Source: Actinomadura litoris (GTDB taxonomy: Bacteria; Actinomycetota; Actinomycetes; Streptosporangiales; Streptosporangiaceae). Taken from it: a stretch of 64,000 bases of DNA. The translations under genes were made by a program, and so were the position numbers. The notes beneath the pieces were generated by a model, which was given only the letters and a program-made list of their open reading frames with translations, was not told where the DNA came from and did not search any database. Shown here one piece after another: positions 25,269 to 33,966 of this stretch (positions are counted from its first letter, which is position 1; every line of letters starts with the position of its first letter). Location of the stretch: assembly GCF_009733595.1 (NCBI RefSeq), contig NZ_WOFH01000016.1:1-64000 (forward strand), read 5' to 3'.

Positions 25269-27760
25269 GGATCCGGATGACGCTCATGGCCGGGCTGGCG
25301 ACGCTCGCCGGGTCGGCCGCGCTGTACCCGCTGTTCGAGAGCACGAATTGGTTCTGGACCGGGCTCGGCGCGGTCGCCTCGGTCGCGGCCGGGGGCCTTG
25401 TGTTCCGGCGGCTGCGGCTGCCCGCGCCGCTCGGCCCGGCGGGCGGCCTCGGCGCGCTGGTGGTCTATCTGACCGTCGTATACGCGCGCGACTACGCGTT
25501 CCTGTGGTTCGTCCCGACTCCGGGCTCGGTGCGGCACCTGTCCGACCTGGCCGCCGAGGGGCAGGACGCGGTCGGCCGGTACGCGGCGCCGGTGCCGCTC
25601 GTCCCGGGGATCGGGCTGCTGGTCGCGGCGGGCGTCGGCGTCGTCGCCACGCTGGTCGACCTGCTGGCCGTGGGGCTGCGGCGGGCCGCGCCCGCCGGGC
25701 TGCCGCTGCTGGCGATGTACAGCGTGCCCGCCGCCGTCCGCGACGACGGCGTCGGCTGGCTGGCGTTCGGCGCGGGCGCGGCCGGGTTCCTGGCGCTGCT
25801 GATGGCCGACGCGCGCGAGCACGTCGGCGGCTGGGGGCGGACGGTCGACACCCGCCGCCGCCTCGACGAGGTCCCGATGGCCGGGGCGGGCGCGGCGCGG
25901 GAGGAAGGCGCGGCCCGTCCGGACGCGGGCTCGCTCGCGGCCAGCGGGCGGCGGATCGGGGTCGGCGCGGTCGCGGTCGCGGTGCTGCTGCCGATGGCCA
26001 TCCCCGGCGTCCACCCGCGCCTGTTCGACCTGCACGGCACCGGCGGCACGCAGACGGTGACGACGCCCGACCCGCTCGTCAGCCTGAAGCGCGAGCTGAC
26101 CCGGATGGACGACTCGGTCGTGCTCACCTACCAGAGCGACGACCCCGCCGGACCCGACTACCTGCGGCTGTACGCCCTGGACCGGTTCGACGGCGACCGC
26201 TGGACCTACACGGCGCTCAAGAGCAGCGTCAACGACCGGCTGTCGGGCGGCGACATCCCGGCGCCGCCCGGCCTGCGGATCGCGCCGAGGCGCGAGGTGG
26301 TCACGCGGGTGCGGGTCAGGCAGGAGGTCCGGAACATGACGTTCCTGCCCGTGCCCTACGCGCCGGCCCGCGTGTCGATCAAGGGCGACTGGCGGGTGCA
26401 CCCCGCGTCGCTGATGGTCTACTCGCTGCGCGACTCGGCGAGCGGGCGCACCTACACGGTGCGCAGCGTCCGCGCCCAGCCGACGCCCGCCGACCTGGAG
26501 GCCGGGTCCGGCTACCCGTACCCGGCCGAGATCGCCTCCCGGTACCTGGGCGTGCCGAGGAGCGTCCCGCAGGAGGTCAAGAACCTCGCCCGCAAGGTCA
26601 CCGACGGCGCCGCGAGCGCGCACGAGCGGGCCGTCCGGCTCCAGCACTGGTTCACCCAGGCCGGGCAGTACGTGTACGACCTGTCCGAGCCCGCGCCCCA
26701 GCACGGCAGCGACCTGGTCGACTTCCTGCTGCACAGCAAGCGCGGCTACTGCGAGCAGTTCGCCGCCGCGATGGCGCTGCTGGCGCGGATCGTCGGCATC
26801 CCGTCGCGGGTGGCGATGGGCTACACGCCGGGCACCGAGACCGGGCAGGGCGAGTGGACGGTCCGCTCCCGCGACGCGCACGCCTGGCCCGAGCTGTACT
26901 TCGAGGGGTCGGGCTGGGTGCGGTTCGAGCCGACCCCGTCGGGCTCGGCGGGGCAGGGCACGGCCACCACGCCGGTCTACAGCCAGCCCGCCGCGCCGGG
27001 CGCGGGGCAGCGGCCGGAGAGCTCCGCCGGGTCGTCGTCCGGCCCGTCCCCGCGCGAGGAGGAGTCCGAGACGGACGGCGCGGGGCCGCGCCACCGGCAG
27101 GACGACGAGGGCCCGCAGAGCGCCCCCCTCCCCCCGGCGGAGGAGGAGAAGCGGTCCTGGGCGGTGCCGTGGCTGGCGGGCGGGGTGCTCGTGCTGGCCC
27201 TGCTGGCGGTGCCGATGGTGCTGCGCGTGCTGACCCGGCGGCGGCGGTGGGCGGTGCTGGCGGTGCGGACGGCGCCGTCCGCGGGACCGGCCGGCGACAC
27301 CGGTCCCGCCGCGGACGACCGGGCGCGGGGGCCGCGGCCGTCCGCCGACCCGGCGGGCGCCGCGCACGCGGCCTGGCGGGAGCTGCGCGCCGACGCGCTC
27401 GACCACGGCCTGCACTGGCTGCCGAGCGACACCCCGCGCGCCGCCGCGCGGCGGCTCGGGCAGCTCGTGGACCTGGACGAGGAGGGCGAGCGGGCCCTCG
27501 CCCGCATCGCGCGCGCCGAGGAGCTCGCCCGCTACTCGGGGTCGCTGCCGCCGGCGCCGGCGGAGCGGCTGCGCGCCGACGTCCGGACGGTCCGCGAGGC
27601 GTTCGCCGCGTCGGTGGGCCGCCGCGCCCGCTGGCGGGCCAGGCTGCTGCCGCCCTCCACGATGGCGGAGGCGCGGGGCACGCTGCGGTCGGCCGGAGGC
27701 CGCGCGGCGGAGCTGTCGGAGCGGCTGAACGAGCTGCCCCGCCGCATGCGCCGCCGCTGA
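25265..27760 (+). CDS. TgpA-type transglutaminase-like membrane protein
   Basis: 831 aa, third gene of the moxR operon. An N-terminal block of about six membrane helices (DUF3488, residues 5-250) precedes an extracytoplasmic transglutaminase core: QHWFTQAGQYVYDL, then the catalytic Cys in KRGYCEQFAAAM (about 494) and His in SRDAHAWPELYF (about 537). A Ser/Pro/Glu-rich stretch, one more helix (about 632-655) and a cytoplasmic DUF4129-like region (AAWRELRADALDHGL, SDTPRAAARRLGQLV) end the protein. Related proteins are essential envelope factors in some bacteria; the substrate is unproven. Confidence 0.88.
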   Translation: MRIRMTLMAGLATLAGSAALYPLFESTNWFWTGLGAVASVAAGGLVFRRLRLPAPLGPAGGLGALVVYLTVVYARDYAFLWFVPTPGSVRHLSDLAAEGQDAVGRYAAPVPLVPGIGLLVAAGVGVVATLVDLLAVGLRRAAPAGLPLLAMYSVPAAVRDDGVGWLAFGAGAAGFLALLMADAREHVGGWGRTVDTRRRLDEVPMAGAGAAREEGAARPDAGSLAASGRRIGVGAVAVAVLLPMAIPGVHPRLFDLHGTGGTQTVTTPDPLVSLKRELTRMDDSVVLTYQSDDPAGPDYLRLYALDRFDGDRWTYTALKSSVNDRLSGGDIPAPPGLRIAPRREVVTRVRVRQEVRNMTFLPVPYAPARVSIKGDWRVHPASLMVYSLRDSASGRTYTVRSVRAQPTPADLEAGSGYPYPAEIASRYLGVPRSVPQEVKNLARKVTDGAASAHERAVRLQHWFTQAGQYVYDLSEPAPQHGSDLVDFLLHSKRGYCEQFAAAMALLARIVGIPSRVAMGYTPGTETGQGEWTVRSRDAHAWPELYFEGSGWVRFEPTPSGSAGQGTATTPVYSQPAAPGAGQRPESSAGSSSGPSPREEESETDGAGPRHRQDDEGPQSAPLPPAEEEKRSWAVPWLAGGVLVLALLAVPMVLRVLTRRRRWAVLAVRTAPSAGPAGDTGPAADDRARGPRPSADPAGAAHAAWRELRADALDHGLHWLPSDTPRAAARRLGQLVDLDEEGERALARIARAEELARYSGSLPPAPAERLRADVRTVREAFAASVGRRARWRARLLPPSTMAEARGTLRSAGGRAAELSERLNELPRRMRRR

Positions 27761-27798
27761 CGGCGCACCGCCCCGCGTGAGATGAAGGTCACACGAAA

Positions 27799-27857
27799 GG
27801 GCCAGGGAGACCTGGCCCCTGAAGGGGGTCGTCCTGGCCCATGAGGAAGGCCAGGAC
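27799..27857. terminator. Double hairpin between convergent genes
   Basis: Two hairpins lie after the transglutaminase gene and before the DUF3040 stop. GGGCCAGG (27799-27806) pairs with CCTGGCCC (27811-27818) around a GAGA loop. GTCCTGGCC (27831-27839) pairs with GGCCAGGAC (27849-27857) around a 9-nt loop. All four arms share CCTGGCC/GGCCAGG, so alternative pairings between hairpins are possible. It is probably a bidirectional terminator. No U-run follows, as is common in high-GC actinomycetes. Confidence 0.75.
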
Positions 27858-27925
27858 GGGGAGTCGAACGCCGTGCGGGCGGTCGCCTGTCGGTCGCCCT
27901 GCCGTTCGCCCTGTCAGTCGGCCTG

Positions 27926-28324
27926 TCAGTCGCCCTCGGTGCGGCGGCGCCAGCGCTCTTCCATGCGCTCCATGAACCCGGCCTTGGCGGGCCGGGCCTG
28001 GCGGCCCTGCCTGCCCCGCCTGGCGGGCTCGTTGCCGATGCCCGTCATGCGCTTCCAGCTCGTCAGCGCCCACACGCAGCAGACCACCATGAGCAGGAAG
28101 CCGGTCACGCTGATCGCGATCGTGACGGTGCCGGCGTTCATGACCAGGCCCGCCATCAGGGCGCACACGCCCACCACGAAGCCGAGGGCCGCCTTCACGA
28201 TCCGGCGCTTGTAGTGGACCTGGGGATTCGTCGATCGGACCGCGTGGGCGAATTTCGGATCCTCGGCGTACAACGCCGACTCGATCTGTTCGAGCATGCG
28301 CTGCTCGTGCTCAGACAGCGGCAC
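27926..28324 (-). CDS. DUF3040 membrane protein
   Basis: 132 aa. GTG 28324 has GGGAGG 4 nt upstream and begins MPLSEHEQRMLEQIESALYAEDPKF in sequence, the DUF3040 signature (an N-terminal helical motif). Two membrane helices follow (about residues 46-65 and 70-90), then a basic Arg/Gly tail. The function is unknown; such proteins are common in actinobacteria and often sit near the dcw cluster and dinB. Confidence 0.85.
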   Translation of the reverse strand: MPLSEHEQRMLEQIESALYAEDPKFAHAVRSTNPQVHYKRRIVKAALGFVVGVCALMAGLVMNAGTVTIAISVTGFLLMVVCCVWALTSWKRMTGIGNEPARRGRQGRQARPAKAGFMERMEERWRRRTEGD

Positions 28325-28471
28325 GGCGCCTCCCAACGACAGCCCCGCGGCGGGGTATCCGATGCAGGACGGGAACCTCAACGGTGATATGCCCAGAATA
28401 CGAGCCTCGACGAGCGGACGAAAGCGAACGGCCAACCGAGGACCCCTTGCCGGCCACCTCACCGACCCCTT

Positions 28472-29737
28472 TCATCGCCTGTCGTCACCGCCGTCACGCG
28501 GGCCCCGCCCGTCCGCGGGCCGGACCAGCGCGGCGGGACGGACGGCGCCGCGGCCGAACCGGTCCGCCACCCGGTCGATCGCGCGTTCGGCCTCGCGCCA
28601 GCCGGTTTCCGGCTCGTCGAGGGCCAACTGACGGGGGGCCTCGCCGGCGGGACCAAGGTTCTCGACCCTGACCCCGACCAGACGGAGTCGTACCCGTTCC
28701 AGCCCGGCCCCCTCGTACAGCTCGCATGCTGTGATGTAGATCACACGAGCGAGGTCGGTGGGCTCGCGCAGCGTGCGCGCCCGGGTGATCGTCTTGAAGT
28801 CCGCCATCCGCAGTTTGACGCTCACCGTCCGTCCGGCGTTCCCCGACGCGCGCAGCCGCGCGCCGACCCGCTCGGCGAGCCGCAGCAGCTCCCGGCGGAT
28901 CACCTCGGGGTCGTCGATGTCGGTGTCGAAGGTCTCCTCCGCGCCGATGCTCTTGTCGGGGGTGTGCGGCTCGACCCGGCGCGGGTCGCGGCCCCAGGAC
29001 AGCTCGTGCAGGTGCGCGCCGGACGCGGTGCCCAGCTCCCGCTGGAGCGTCGCGAGCGGCACCTGGGCGAGCTGCCCGACCGTCCGCAGGCCGAGCCGGG
29101 TGAGCGTCTGCTCGGTGCGCTCCCCCACGCCCCACAGCGCCGCGACCGGCAGCGGGTGCAGGAAGTCCTCGACGCCGTCCGCGGGGACGACGAGGAGCCC
29201 GTCGGGCTTGCAGCGGGTCGAGGCGAGCTTGGCGACGAACTTGGTGCCGGCGACGCCGACCGAGCAGGTGATGCCCTGCTGGGCGTGGACCTGCTCGCGG
29301 ATCATCCGCGCGATGTGCGCGGGGCGCCCGAGCCGCCGGACGGCGCCCGCCACGTCCAGGAACGCCTCGTCCAGCGAGAGCGGCTCCACCAGCGGCGTGA
29401 CCGACCGGAAGATCTCGAACACCGCCGCCGACACCCGCGCGTACTTCTCGGGGCTGACCGGCAGCACCACCGCGGCCGGGCACAGCCGCCGCGCCCGCGA
29501 CATCGGCATCGCCGAGTGCACGCCGAACGTCCGGGCCTCGTAGGAGGCCGCCGACACCACTCCGCGCGCGCCCGCGCCGCCGACGATGACCGGCCGGCCG
29601 CGCAGGTCGGGCCGCTCCAGCAGCTCGACGCTGACGTAGAACGCGTCCATGTCGACGTGCAGGATCGCGCAGCCGGTGTCGTCGGCGGGCGGCCCCGGCT
29701 GCGGCCCCGGCCGGTGCAGCTGCTGCTTCCGGCTCAC
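28472..29737 (-). CDS. dinB: DNA polymerase IV (Y-family)
   Basis: Translesion polymerase, 421 aa, GTG start at 29737. The palm carries the metal-binding motifs VDMDAFYVSVE (D29, D31) and SLDEAFLDV (D123, E124). The steric gate Phe-Tyr pair is in DAFYVSVE. Helix-hairpin-helix motifs follow (LWGVGERTEQTLTRLG, TVGQLAQVP), and the little-finger domain starts near 240 (KSIGAEETFDTD). The last 25 residues are Arg/Gly-rich and unconserved, and no clear beta-clamp pentapeptide was identified. The start codon has only a weak ribosome site. Confidence 0.92.
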   Translation of the reverse strand: MSRKQQLHRPGPQPGPPADDTGCAILHVDMDAFYVSVELLERPDLRGRPVIVGGAGARGVVSAASYEARTFGVHSAMPMSRARRLCPAAVVLPVSPEKYARVSAAVFEIFRSVTPLVEPLSLDEAFLDVAGAVRRLGRPAHIARMIREQVHAQQGITCSVGVAGTKFVAKLASTRCKPDGLLVVPADGVEDFLHPLPVAALWGVGERTEQTLTRLGLRTVGQLAQVPLATLQRELGTASGAHLHELSWGRDPRRVEPHTPDKSIGAEETFDTDIDDPEVIRRELLRLAERVGARLRASGNAGRTVSVKLRMADFKTITRARTLREPTDLARVIYITACELYEGAGLERVRLRLVGVRVENLGPAGEAPRQLALDEPETGWREAERAIDRVADRFGRGAVRPAALVRPADGRGPRDGGDDRR

Positions 29738-29740
29738 CCG

Positions 29741-29786
29741 GCCGCCTCGCCCGGCGGCTCGGAGGCCGCCTCGCCCGGCGGCTCGG
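29741..29786. repeat. 22-bp direct repeat upstream of dinB
   Basis: GCCGCCTCGCCCGGCGGCTC plus GG occurs twice (29741-29762 and 29765-29786), separated by AG, giving a 24-bp period. Each copy contains an internal inverted repeat (GCCGCC…GGCGGC) and could form a hairpin. It fills most of the 91-bp gap between the methyltransferase stop and the dinB start. Confidence 0.7.
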
Positions 29787-29828
29787 CCATGCGTGAGCTT
29801 CGCTGCCGTGTTTCCCGGTTCGCTGCGC

Positions 29829-30614
29829 TCACGGCGCCGGCTTGTCGGCCACCAGGTGGAGCTGGGTCGCGAGGTCGCGCAGCACCGGGTGGACGGCCGC
29901 GACCGACTCCAGCGCCAGCAGCGCCTCGGCCGAGTCGGCGTCGCCGTCCACCAGCCCGGCGGGCACCAGGTCGGCGAAGATCCGCACGCCGTGCAGCTCG
30001 GCGACGCGCAGGCCCGCGCCGCGCACCAGGGCCGACAGCGTCTCCCTGGTGAAGCGGCGGGGCATCCGGTCGCCCTCGCCCCAGCGCCCGGACGTGCTGG
30101 TCAGCACCCGGCGGGCGTCGTCGAAGTGCCCGGCGACCGCGCGGTGCAGCGCGGCGGCGACCTGGCCCGCCGTCAGCAGGCTCACCGACCCGCCGGGGCG
30201 GACGGTACTGGTCAGCGCCGCCATCGCGGCGGCGGGGTCGTCGACGAACTCCAGCACGCTGTGGCACAGCACGAGGTCGGCCGCGCCCGCGCCGAGCAGG
30301 TCGGGCAGGTCGACCGCGTCGCCCTGGACGGAGCGGACCGACACCCCCGACTCGGCGGCGCGGCGCTCCAGCGCGGCCAGCGCGTCGGGGCTGGCGTCGA
30401 CCACGGTGACGCGGTGGCCCAGCTCGGCGAGCGGGACCGCGAACCCGCCGGTGCCGCCGCCCACGTCGACGACGTCGCGGGGGCCGTCCTCGGGGGCGAT
30501 GCGGTCAAGGACCGTGCGCAGCGCGTCCCACAGGACGGTGCTGCGCGCGCGGCCGCCGCCCCGCGGCCGTTTCTGCTGGCGGCCGTCCACGGCCACTCCT
30601 CTGACGTCGCTCAT
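29829..30614 (-). CDS. Class I SAM-dependent methyltransferase
   Basis: 261 aa from ATG 30614, preceded by a G-rich GGGTGGGCGGGG site. SAM-binding motif I is VVDVGGGTGGFAVPLAELG, followed by the acidic residue in VTVVDASPDAL; motif III-like DLVLCHSVLEFVDDP and the post-motif RPGGSVSLL are visible. The N-terminus is Arg/Gln/Gly-rich. The substrate cannot be told from sequence; the closest look is of small-molecule methyltransferases of the UbiE/Methyltransf_11 type. It lies 5' of dinB on the same strand. Confidence 0.82.
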   Translation of the reverse strand: MSDVRGVAVDGRQQKRPRGGGRARSTVLWDALRTVLDRIAPEDGPRDVVDVGGGTGGFAVPLAELGHRVTVVDASPDALAALERRAAESGVSVRSVQGDAVDLPDLLGAGAADLVLCHSVLEFVDDPAAAMAALTSTVRPGGSVSLLTAGQVAAALHRAVAGHFDDARRVLTSTSGRWGEGDRMPRRFTRETLSALVRGAGLRVAELHGVRIFADLVPAGLVDGDADSAEALLALESVAAVHPVLRDLATQLHLVADKPAP

Positions 30615-30716
30615 CCCCGCCCACCCTAGCCGCCTCGCCTCCCCCGGCGGACGCGCGGCGGCCACAGCGGCGGCCAGGGCCCTGACAGGACCGCGGTAGG
30701 GGGTGACTTCCGGGGG

Positions 30717-31133
30717 CTACAGCGTCAGGGACGGCTTGAGCTGCTGGAGGCGCGACAGCAGCCCGTTGACGAACCTCGGGGACTCGTCGGTGGACAGCTC
30801 GGTGGCGAGCCCGACCGCCTCGCTGACGGCGACGCCGTCGGGGACGTCGTCGACCCACAGCAGCTCGTAGGCGCCCATCCGCAAGATGTTGCGGTCGACG
30901 ACGGGCATGCGCTCCAGCGTCCAACCGGTGGCGTAGGTGGCGATCAGCTCGTCGATCCGCTCGCCGTTCTCCTGCACGCCCTCGATCAGGCGGACGGCGT
31001 GCGGGTACTCGGCCAGCTCGTCCTGGTTGGGGCGGCCCCGCGCCTCCAGCACCGCGGTCGGCCGCTCCTCGCGCAGCTCGGCGGCGAACAGGATGTCGAG
31101 TGCGAGCTTGCGCGCCTTGGTGCGAGCGCTCAT
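30717..31133 (-). CDS. nusB: Transcription antitermination factor NusB
   Basis: 138 aa all-helical RNA-binding protein that, with NusE (S10), binds boxA RNA and prevents premature termination in rRNA operons. It begins MSARTKARKLALDILFAAELR and carries MPVVDRNILRMGAYELLWVDD and DGVAVSEAVGLATELSTDESPRF (in parts), the NusB core. Its ATG overlaps the efp stop by 1 bp (TGATG), so translation is coupled. Confidence 0.94.
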   Translation of the reverse strand: MSARTKARKLALDILFAAELREERPTAVLEARGRPNQDELAEYPHAVRLIEGVQENGERIDELIATYATGWTLERMPVVDRNILRMGAYELLWVDDVPDGVAVSEAVGLATELSTDESPRFVNGLLSRLQQLKPSLTL

Positions 31134-31690
31134 CAACCGCGGCCGAGGTACTCGCCGGAACGGGTGTCGACCTTGACCTTCTCGCCGGTGGAGATGAACA
31201 GCGGCACCTGGATCTGCGCGCCGGTCTCCAGCGTCGCGGGCTTGCTGCCGCCGGTCGAGCGGTCGCCCTGCAGGCCCGGCTCGGTCTCGGTGATCTCCAG
31301 CACGACGGCCGCGGGCAGCTCGACGTACAGCGGGTTCTCCTCGTTGAAGGCGATGACCGCGTTCTGCTCGGGGAGCAGGTAGTTCGCGGCGGTGCCGACG
31401 GTGCCCACCGGGATGCGCGGCTGGTCGTAGGTCTCGGTGTCCATGAACACGAAGTCCTCGCCCTCGCGGTAGAGGTACTGCATCTCCCGCTTGTCGACGC
31501 TCGCCACCTCGACCTTGGTGCCGGCGTTGAAGGTGCGGTCGACGACCTTGCCCGACAGCACGTTCTTGAGCTTGGTGCGGACGAACGCGCCGCCCTTGCC
31601 GGGCTTGACGTGCTGGAACTCCTGGACGGTCCACAGCTGGCCGTCGATGTTCAGCGTCATGCCGTTCTTCAGGTCGTTCGTCGTCGCCAC
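31133..31690 (-). CDS. efp: Elongation factor P
   Basis: 185 aa. EF-P binds stalled ribosomes and helps form Pro-Pro bonds. The start is GTG 31690 with GGGAG 9 nt upstream. The N-terminal KOW-like domain carries the functional loop HVKPGKGGAFVRTKLKN; the Lys in PGKGGAF is at the tip, as in family members that work unmodified or lysylated. Two OB domains follow (MQYLYREGEDFVFMD, VVLEITETEPGLQGDRSTGG). It sits between pepQ and nusB. Confidence 0.95.
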   Translation of the reverse strand: MATTNDLKNGMTLNIDGQLWTVQEFQHVKPGKGGAFVRTKLKNVLSGKVVDRTFNAGTKVEVASVDKREMQYLYREGEDFVFMDTETYDQPRIPVGTVGTAANYLLPEQNAVIAFNEENPLYVELPAAVVLEITETEPGLQGDRSTGGSKPATLETGAQIQVPLFISTGEKVKVDTRSGEYLGRG

Positions 31691-31724
31691 TGCGTCATTC
31701 TCCCGGTCGCGGTCCCGCGCGCTC

Positions 31725-32801
31725 TTACAGAACGAGCAGGTCCCTGGTCGTCGTGGTGAGGAGTTCCGGGCCGCCGTCGCGGACGACCAGCGTGTCCTCG
31801 ACACGGACACCGCCCCGGCCCGCCAGGTAGACCCCCGGCTCCGCGGTGATCGGAACCCGGTCAACCAGCCTACCGGTCCTGTCGTACCCGAGGAGCGGCG
31901 CCTCGTGGATCTCCAGGCCGACGCCGTGGCCGAGCCCGTGGGTGAACGCCTCGCCGTGCCCGGCAGCCTTGATGATCTCACGGGCGGCGGCGTCGACCGC
32001 CGCGGTCTCGGCGCCCGGCACGGCGGCCTCGACGGCGGCGGCCTGCGCCGCGCGGACGAGGTCGTACACCTCCCGCTGCCACGCGGCGGGCTCGCCGATC
32101 GCGACGGTGCGGGTCATGTCGGCGTGGTAGCCGCCGTAGCGGGCCCCGAAGTCGAGGGTGAGCAGGTCGCCGCGCTGCAGCTCGCGCCCGCCCGGGTGGT
32201 GGTGCGGGATCGCGCCGTTCGGCCCGGACGCGACGATCGACTCGAACGCGGGGCCCTCGGCGCCGAGGTCGACCATCGCCCGCTCCAGCGCGATCGCGAC
32301 GGCCCGCTCGGTGACGCCCGCGCGGATCTCGGGCAGGACGGCGTCGAACGCGCGGCAGGTGATCGCGCACGCCTCCCGCAGCAGGCCGATCTCCTCCTCG
32401 TCCTTGACGCGGCGCAGCTCCTCGACGAGGCGGCCGAGGGCGGCGAGCTCGATCTCCGCCCGCGCGGTCAGCTCCCCGTGCCGCTCGACGGTGAGGTCGT
32501 GCGCCTCGAAGCCGAGGCGGGTGATGCCGCCGCCCGCGGCGAGGGCCGTCAGCGCGGCGGCGGCGCCCCGCTCGACGACGACGCGCAGCTCGGGGCAGAC
32601 CTGCGCGGCCATCCCGGCGTAGCGGCCGTCGGTGGCGAGCACGGCCGGGCCGTCCGCCGGGACGAGCAGCGCCGCGTTCGAGCTGTCGAGGCCGGTCAGG
32701 TAGCGGACGTTGACGAGCCGCGTGACCAGCAGCGCGCCCGCGTCCCTCTCACCGACGCGCGCGGCCAGCCGGCGGCGCCGTTCGATGTGCGTCTCCCCCA
32801 T
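31725..32801 (-). CDS. pepQ: M24B Xaa-Pro aminopeptidase/dipeptidase
   Basis: 358-aa metallopeptidase of the creatinase fold that cleaves X-Pro bonds. The five metal ligands are all visible: D217 (TLDFGARYGG), D228 (HADMTRT), H292 (GLGHGVGLEIHE), E321 (TAEPGVYL) and E335 (RVEDTLVV). The N-terminal creatinase domain covers about 1-125. The 34-bp spacing to efp and the position agree with the common pepQ-efp-nusB operon. The gene name follows that context. Confidence 0.9.
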   Translation of the reverse strand: MGETHIERRRRLAARVGERDAGALLVTRLVNVRYLTGLDSSNAALLVPADGPAVLATDGRYAGMAAQVCPELRVVVERGAAAALTALAAGGGITRLGFEAHDLTVERHGELTARAEIELAALGRLVEELRRVKDEEEIGLLREACAITCRAFDAVLPEIRAGVTERAVAIALERAMVDLGAEGPAFESIVASGPNGAIPHHHPGGRELQRGDLLTLDFGARYGGYHADMTRTVAIGEPAAWQREVYDLVRAAQAAAVEAAVPGAETAAVDAAAREIIKAAGHGEAFTHGLGHGVGLEIHEAPLLGYDRTGRLVDRVPITAEPGVYLAGRGGVRVEDTLVVRDGGPELLTTTTRDLLVL

Positions 32802-32861
32802 GGGTAGGACTCTACGGCCGCGCGCGACCCGCCGGAAGCCCGGCCCGCGCCGCCGCGGTCC

Positions 32862-33908
32862 TCACAGGTCGTCGGCCATCTCCTTGACCTTCTCGACGAG
32901 CGCGAGGCGGCTCTTGTGGTCCCCGGCGACGGGGGTGACGTTGAGCGTGGTGACGCCCGACTCCTTCATCGCGGCGAGCCGCTCGCGGACGTGCCCCTCC
33001 GGGCCGATCAGCGACATCTTCTCCAGCAGCTCGTAGGGGACCTTGGCGGCGGCCTCGTCCTTCTTGCCGTCCAGGTAGAGGTCCTGGATCTCCTCGGCCT
33101 CCTTCTCCCAGCCGTAGCGGCGGCAGAGGTCGTTGTAGAAGTTCCTCCCCTTGGCGCCCATCCCGCCGATGTACAGCGCGGCCATCGGGCGGCCGAACTC
33201 CAGGAACCCCTGGGCGTCCTCGCCGATCGCCAGCGGCGCCTGGCCGACGACGTCCAGCGCGCCGAGCGCCGGGTCCCGCTTGGCCTTCCCCGCCGCGAGC
33301 GAGGCGCCCCACACGTCCGCGGCCTTCTCGGGCAGGTAGAAGATCGGCTCCCAGCCGTTGGCGATCTCGGCGGTCAGCTCGACGTTCTTCGGGCCGATCG
33401 CGGCGACCAGGACCGGGATGTCGGGCCGCACCGGATGGTTGATGATCTTCAGGGGCTTGCCGAGCCCGGTGCCGCGCTCGGGCGGCAGCGGCATCGTGTA
33501 GTGGCGGCCCTCGTGGCGGAGGGTCTCGCGGCGCCACACCGTCCGGCAGATCTCGATGATCTCGCGGGTGCGGCCGAGCGGCGCGGTGTAGGGGACGCCG
33601 TGGAAGCCCTCGATGACCTGCGGGCCCGAGGCGCCGATGCCGAGCGTGAACCGCCCGCCGGAGACGTAGTCGAGCCCGGCGGCGGTCTGCGCGAGCGCGG
33701 TCGGCGTCCGCGAGTAGATGTTCAGGATGCCCGAGGCGATCTCCACCCGCTCGGTCTTGGCGGCGATGTAGCCGAGCTGGCTGACGGCGTCGAAGCTGTA
33801 GGCCTCGGCGACGTACACGATGTCGAGTCCGGCCTTCTCGAAGTCGGCCAGCTCCTCGACGGTCTCCTTGAAACCGCCCGCGTAGTTCAGCGCCATCCCG
33901 ATGCGCAT
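32862..33908 (-). CDS. F420-type LLM-class oxidoreductase
   Basis: 348-aa TIM-barrel flavin/deazaflavin oxidoreductase of the luciferase-like monooxygenase family. It begins MRIGMALNYAGGFKETVEEL, has VYVAEAYSFDAVSQLGYIAA and SGGRFTLGIGASGPQVIEGFHG, the pattern of actinobacterial F420-dependent members. The substrate is unknown. It is directly downstream of an enoyl-CoA hydratase, probably in one operon, and lies between pepQ and aroQ, which are usually adjacent. Confidence 0.85.
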   Translation of the reverse strand: MRIGMALNYAGGFKETVEELADFEKAGLDIVYVAEAYSFDAVSQLGYIAAKTERVEIASGILNIYSRTPTALAQTAAGLDYVSGGRFTLGIGASGPQVIEGFHGVPYTAPLGRTREIIEICRTVWRRETLRHEGRHYTMPLPPERGTGLGKPLKIINHPVRPDIPVLVAAIGPKNVELTAEIANGWEPIFYLPEKAADVWGASLAAGKAKRDPALGALDVVGQAPLAIGEDAQGFLEFGRPMAALYIGGMGAKGRNFYNDLCRRYGWEKEAEEIQDLYLDGKKDEAAAKVPYELLEKMSLIGPEGHVRERLAAMKESGVTTLNVTPVAGDHKSRLALVEKVKEMADDL

Positions 33909-33966
33909 GCCGGCGTCCCCTCTCGAACCGAACCTGATTCAGCCGACGGTAGCGGGTCGCCGCCGG

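Noticed and set aside
24818..27415. Long minus-strand frame opposite the moxR-operon genes
   Set aside because: Arg/His/Pro-rich antisense shadow of the DUF58 and transglutaminase genes, without family motifs.
27858..27925. tRNA-like T-arm (GGGGAGTCGAAC)
   Set aside because: No matching acceptor stem or anticodon arm could be folded around it.
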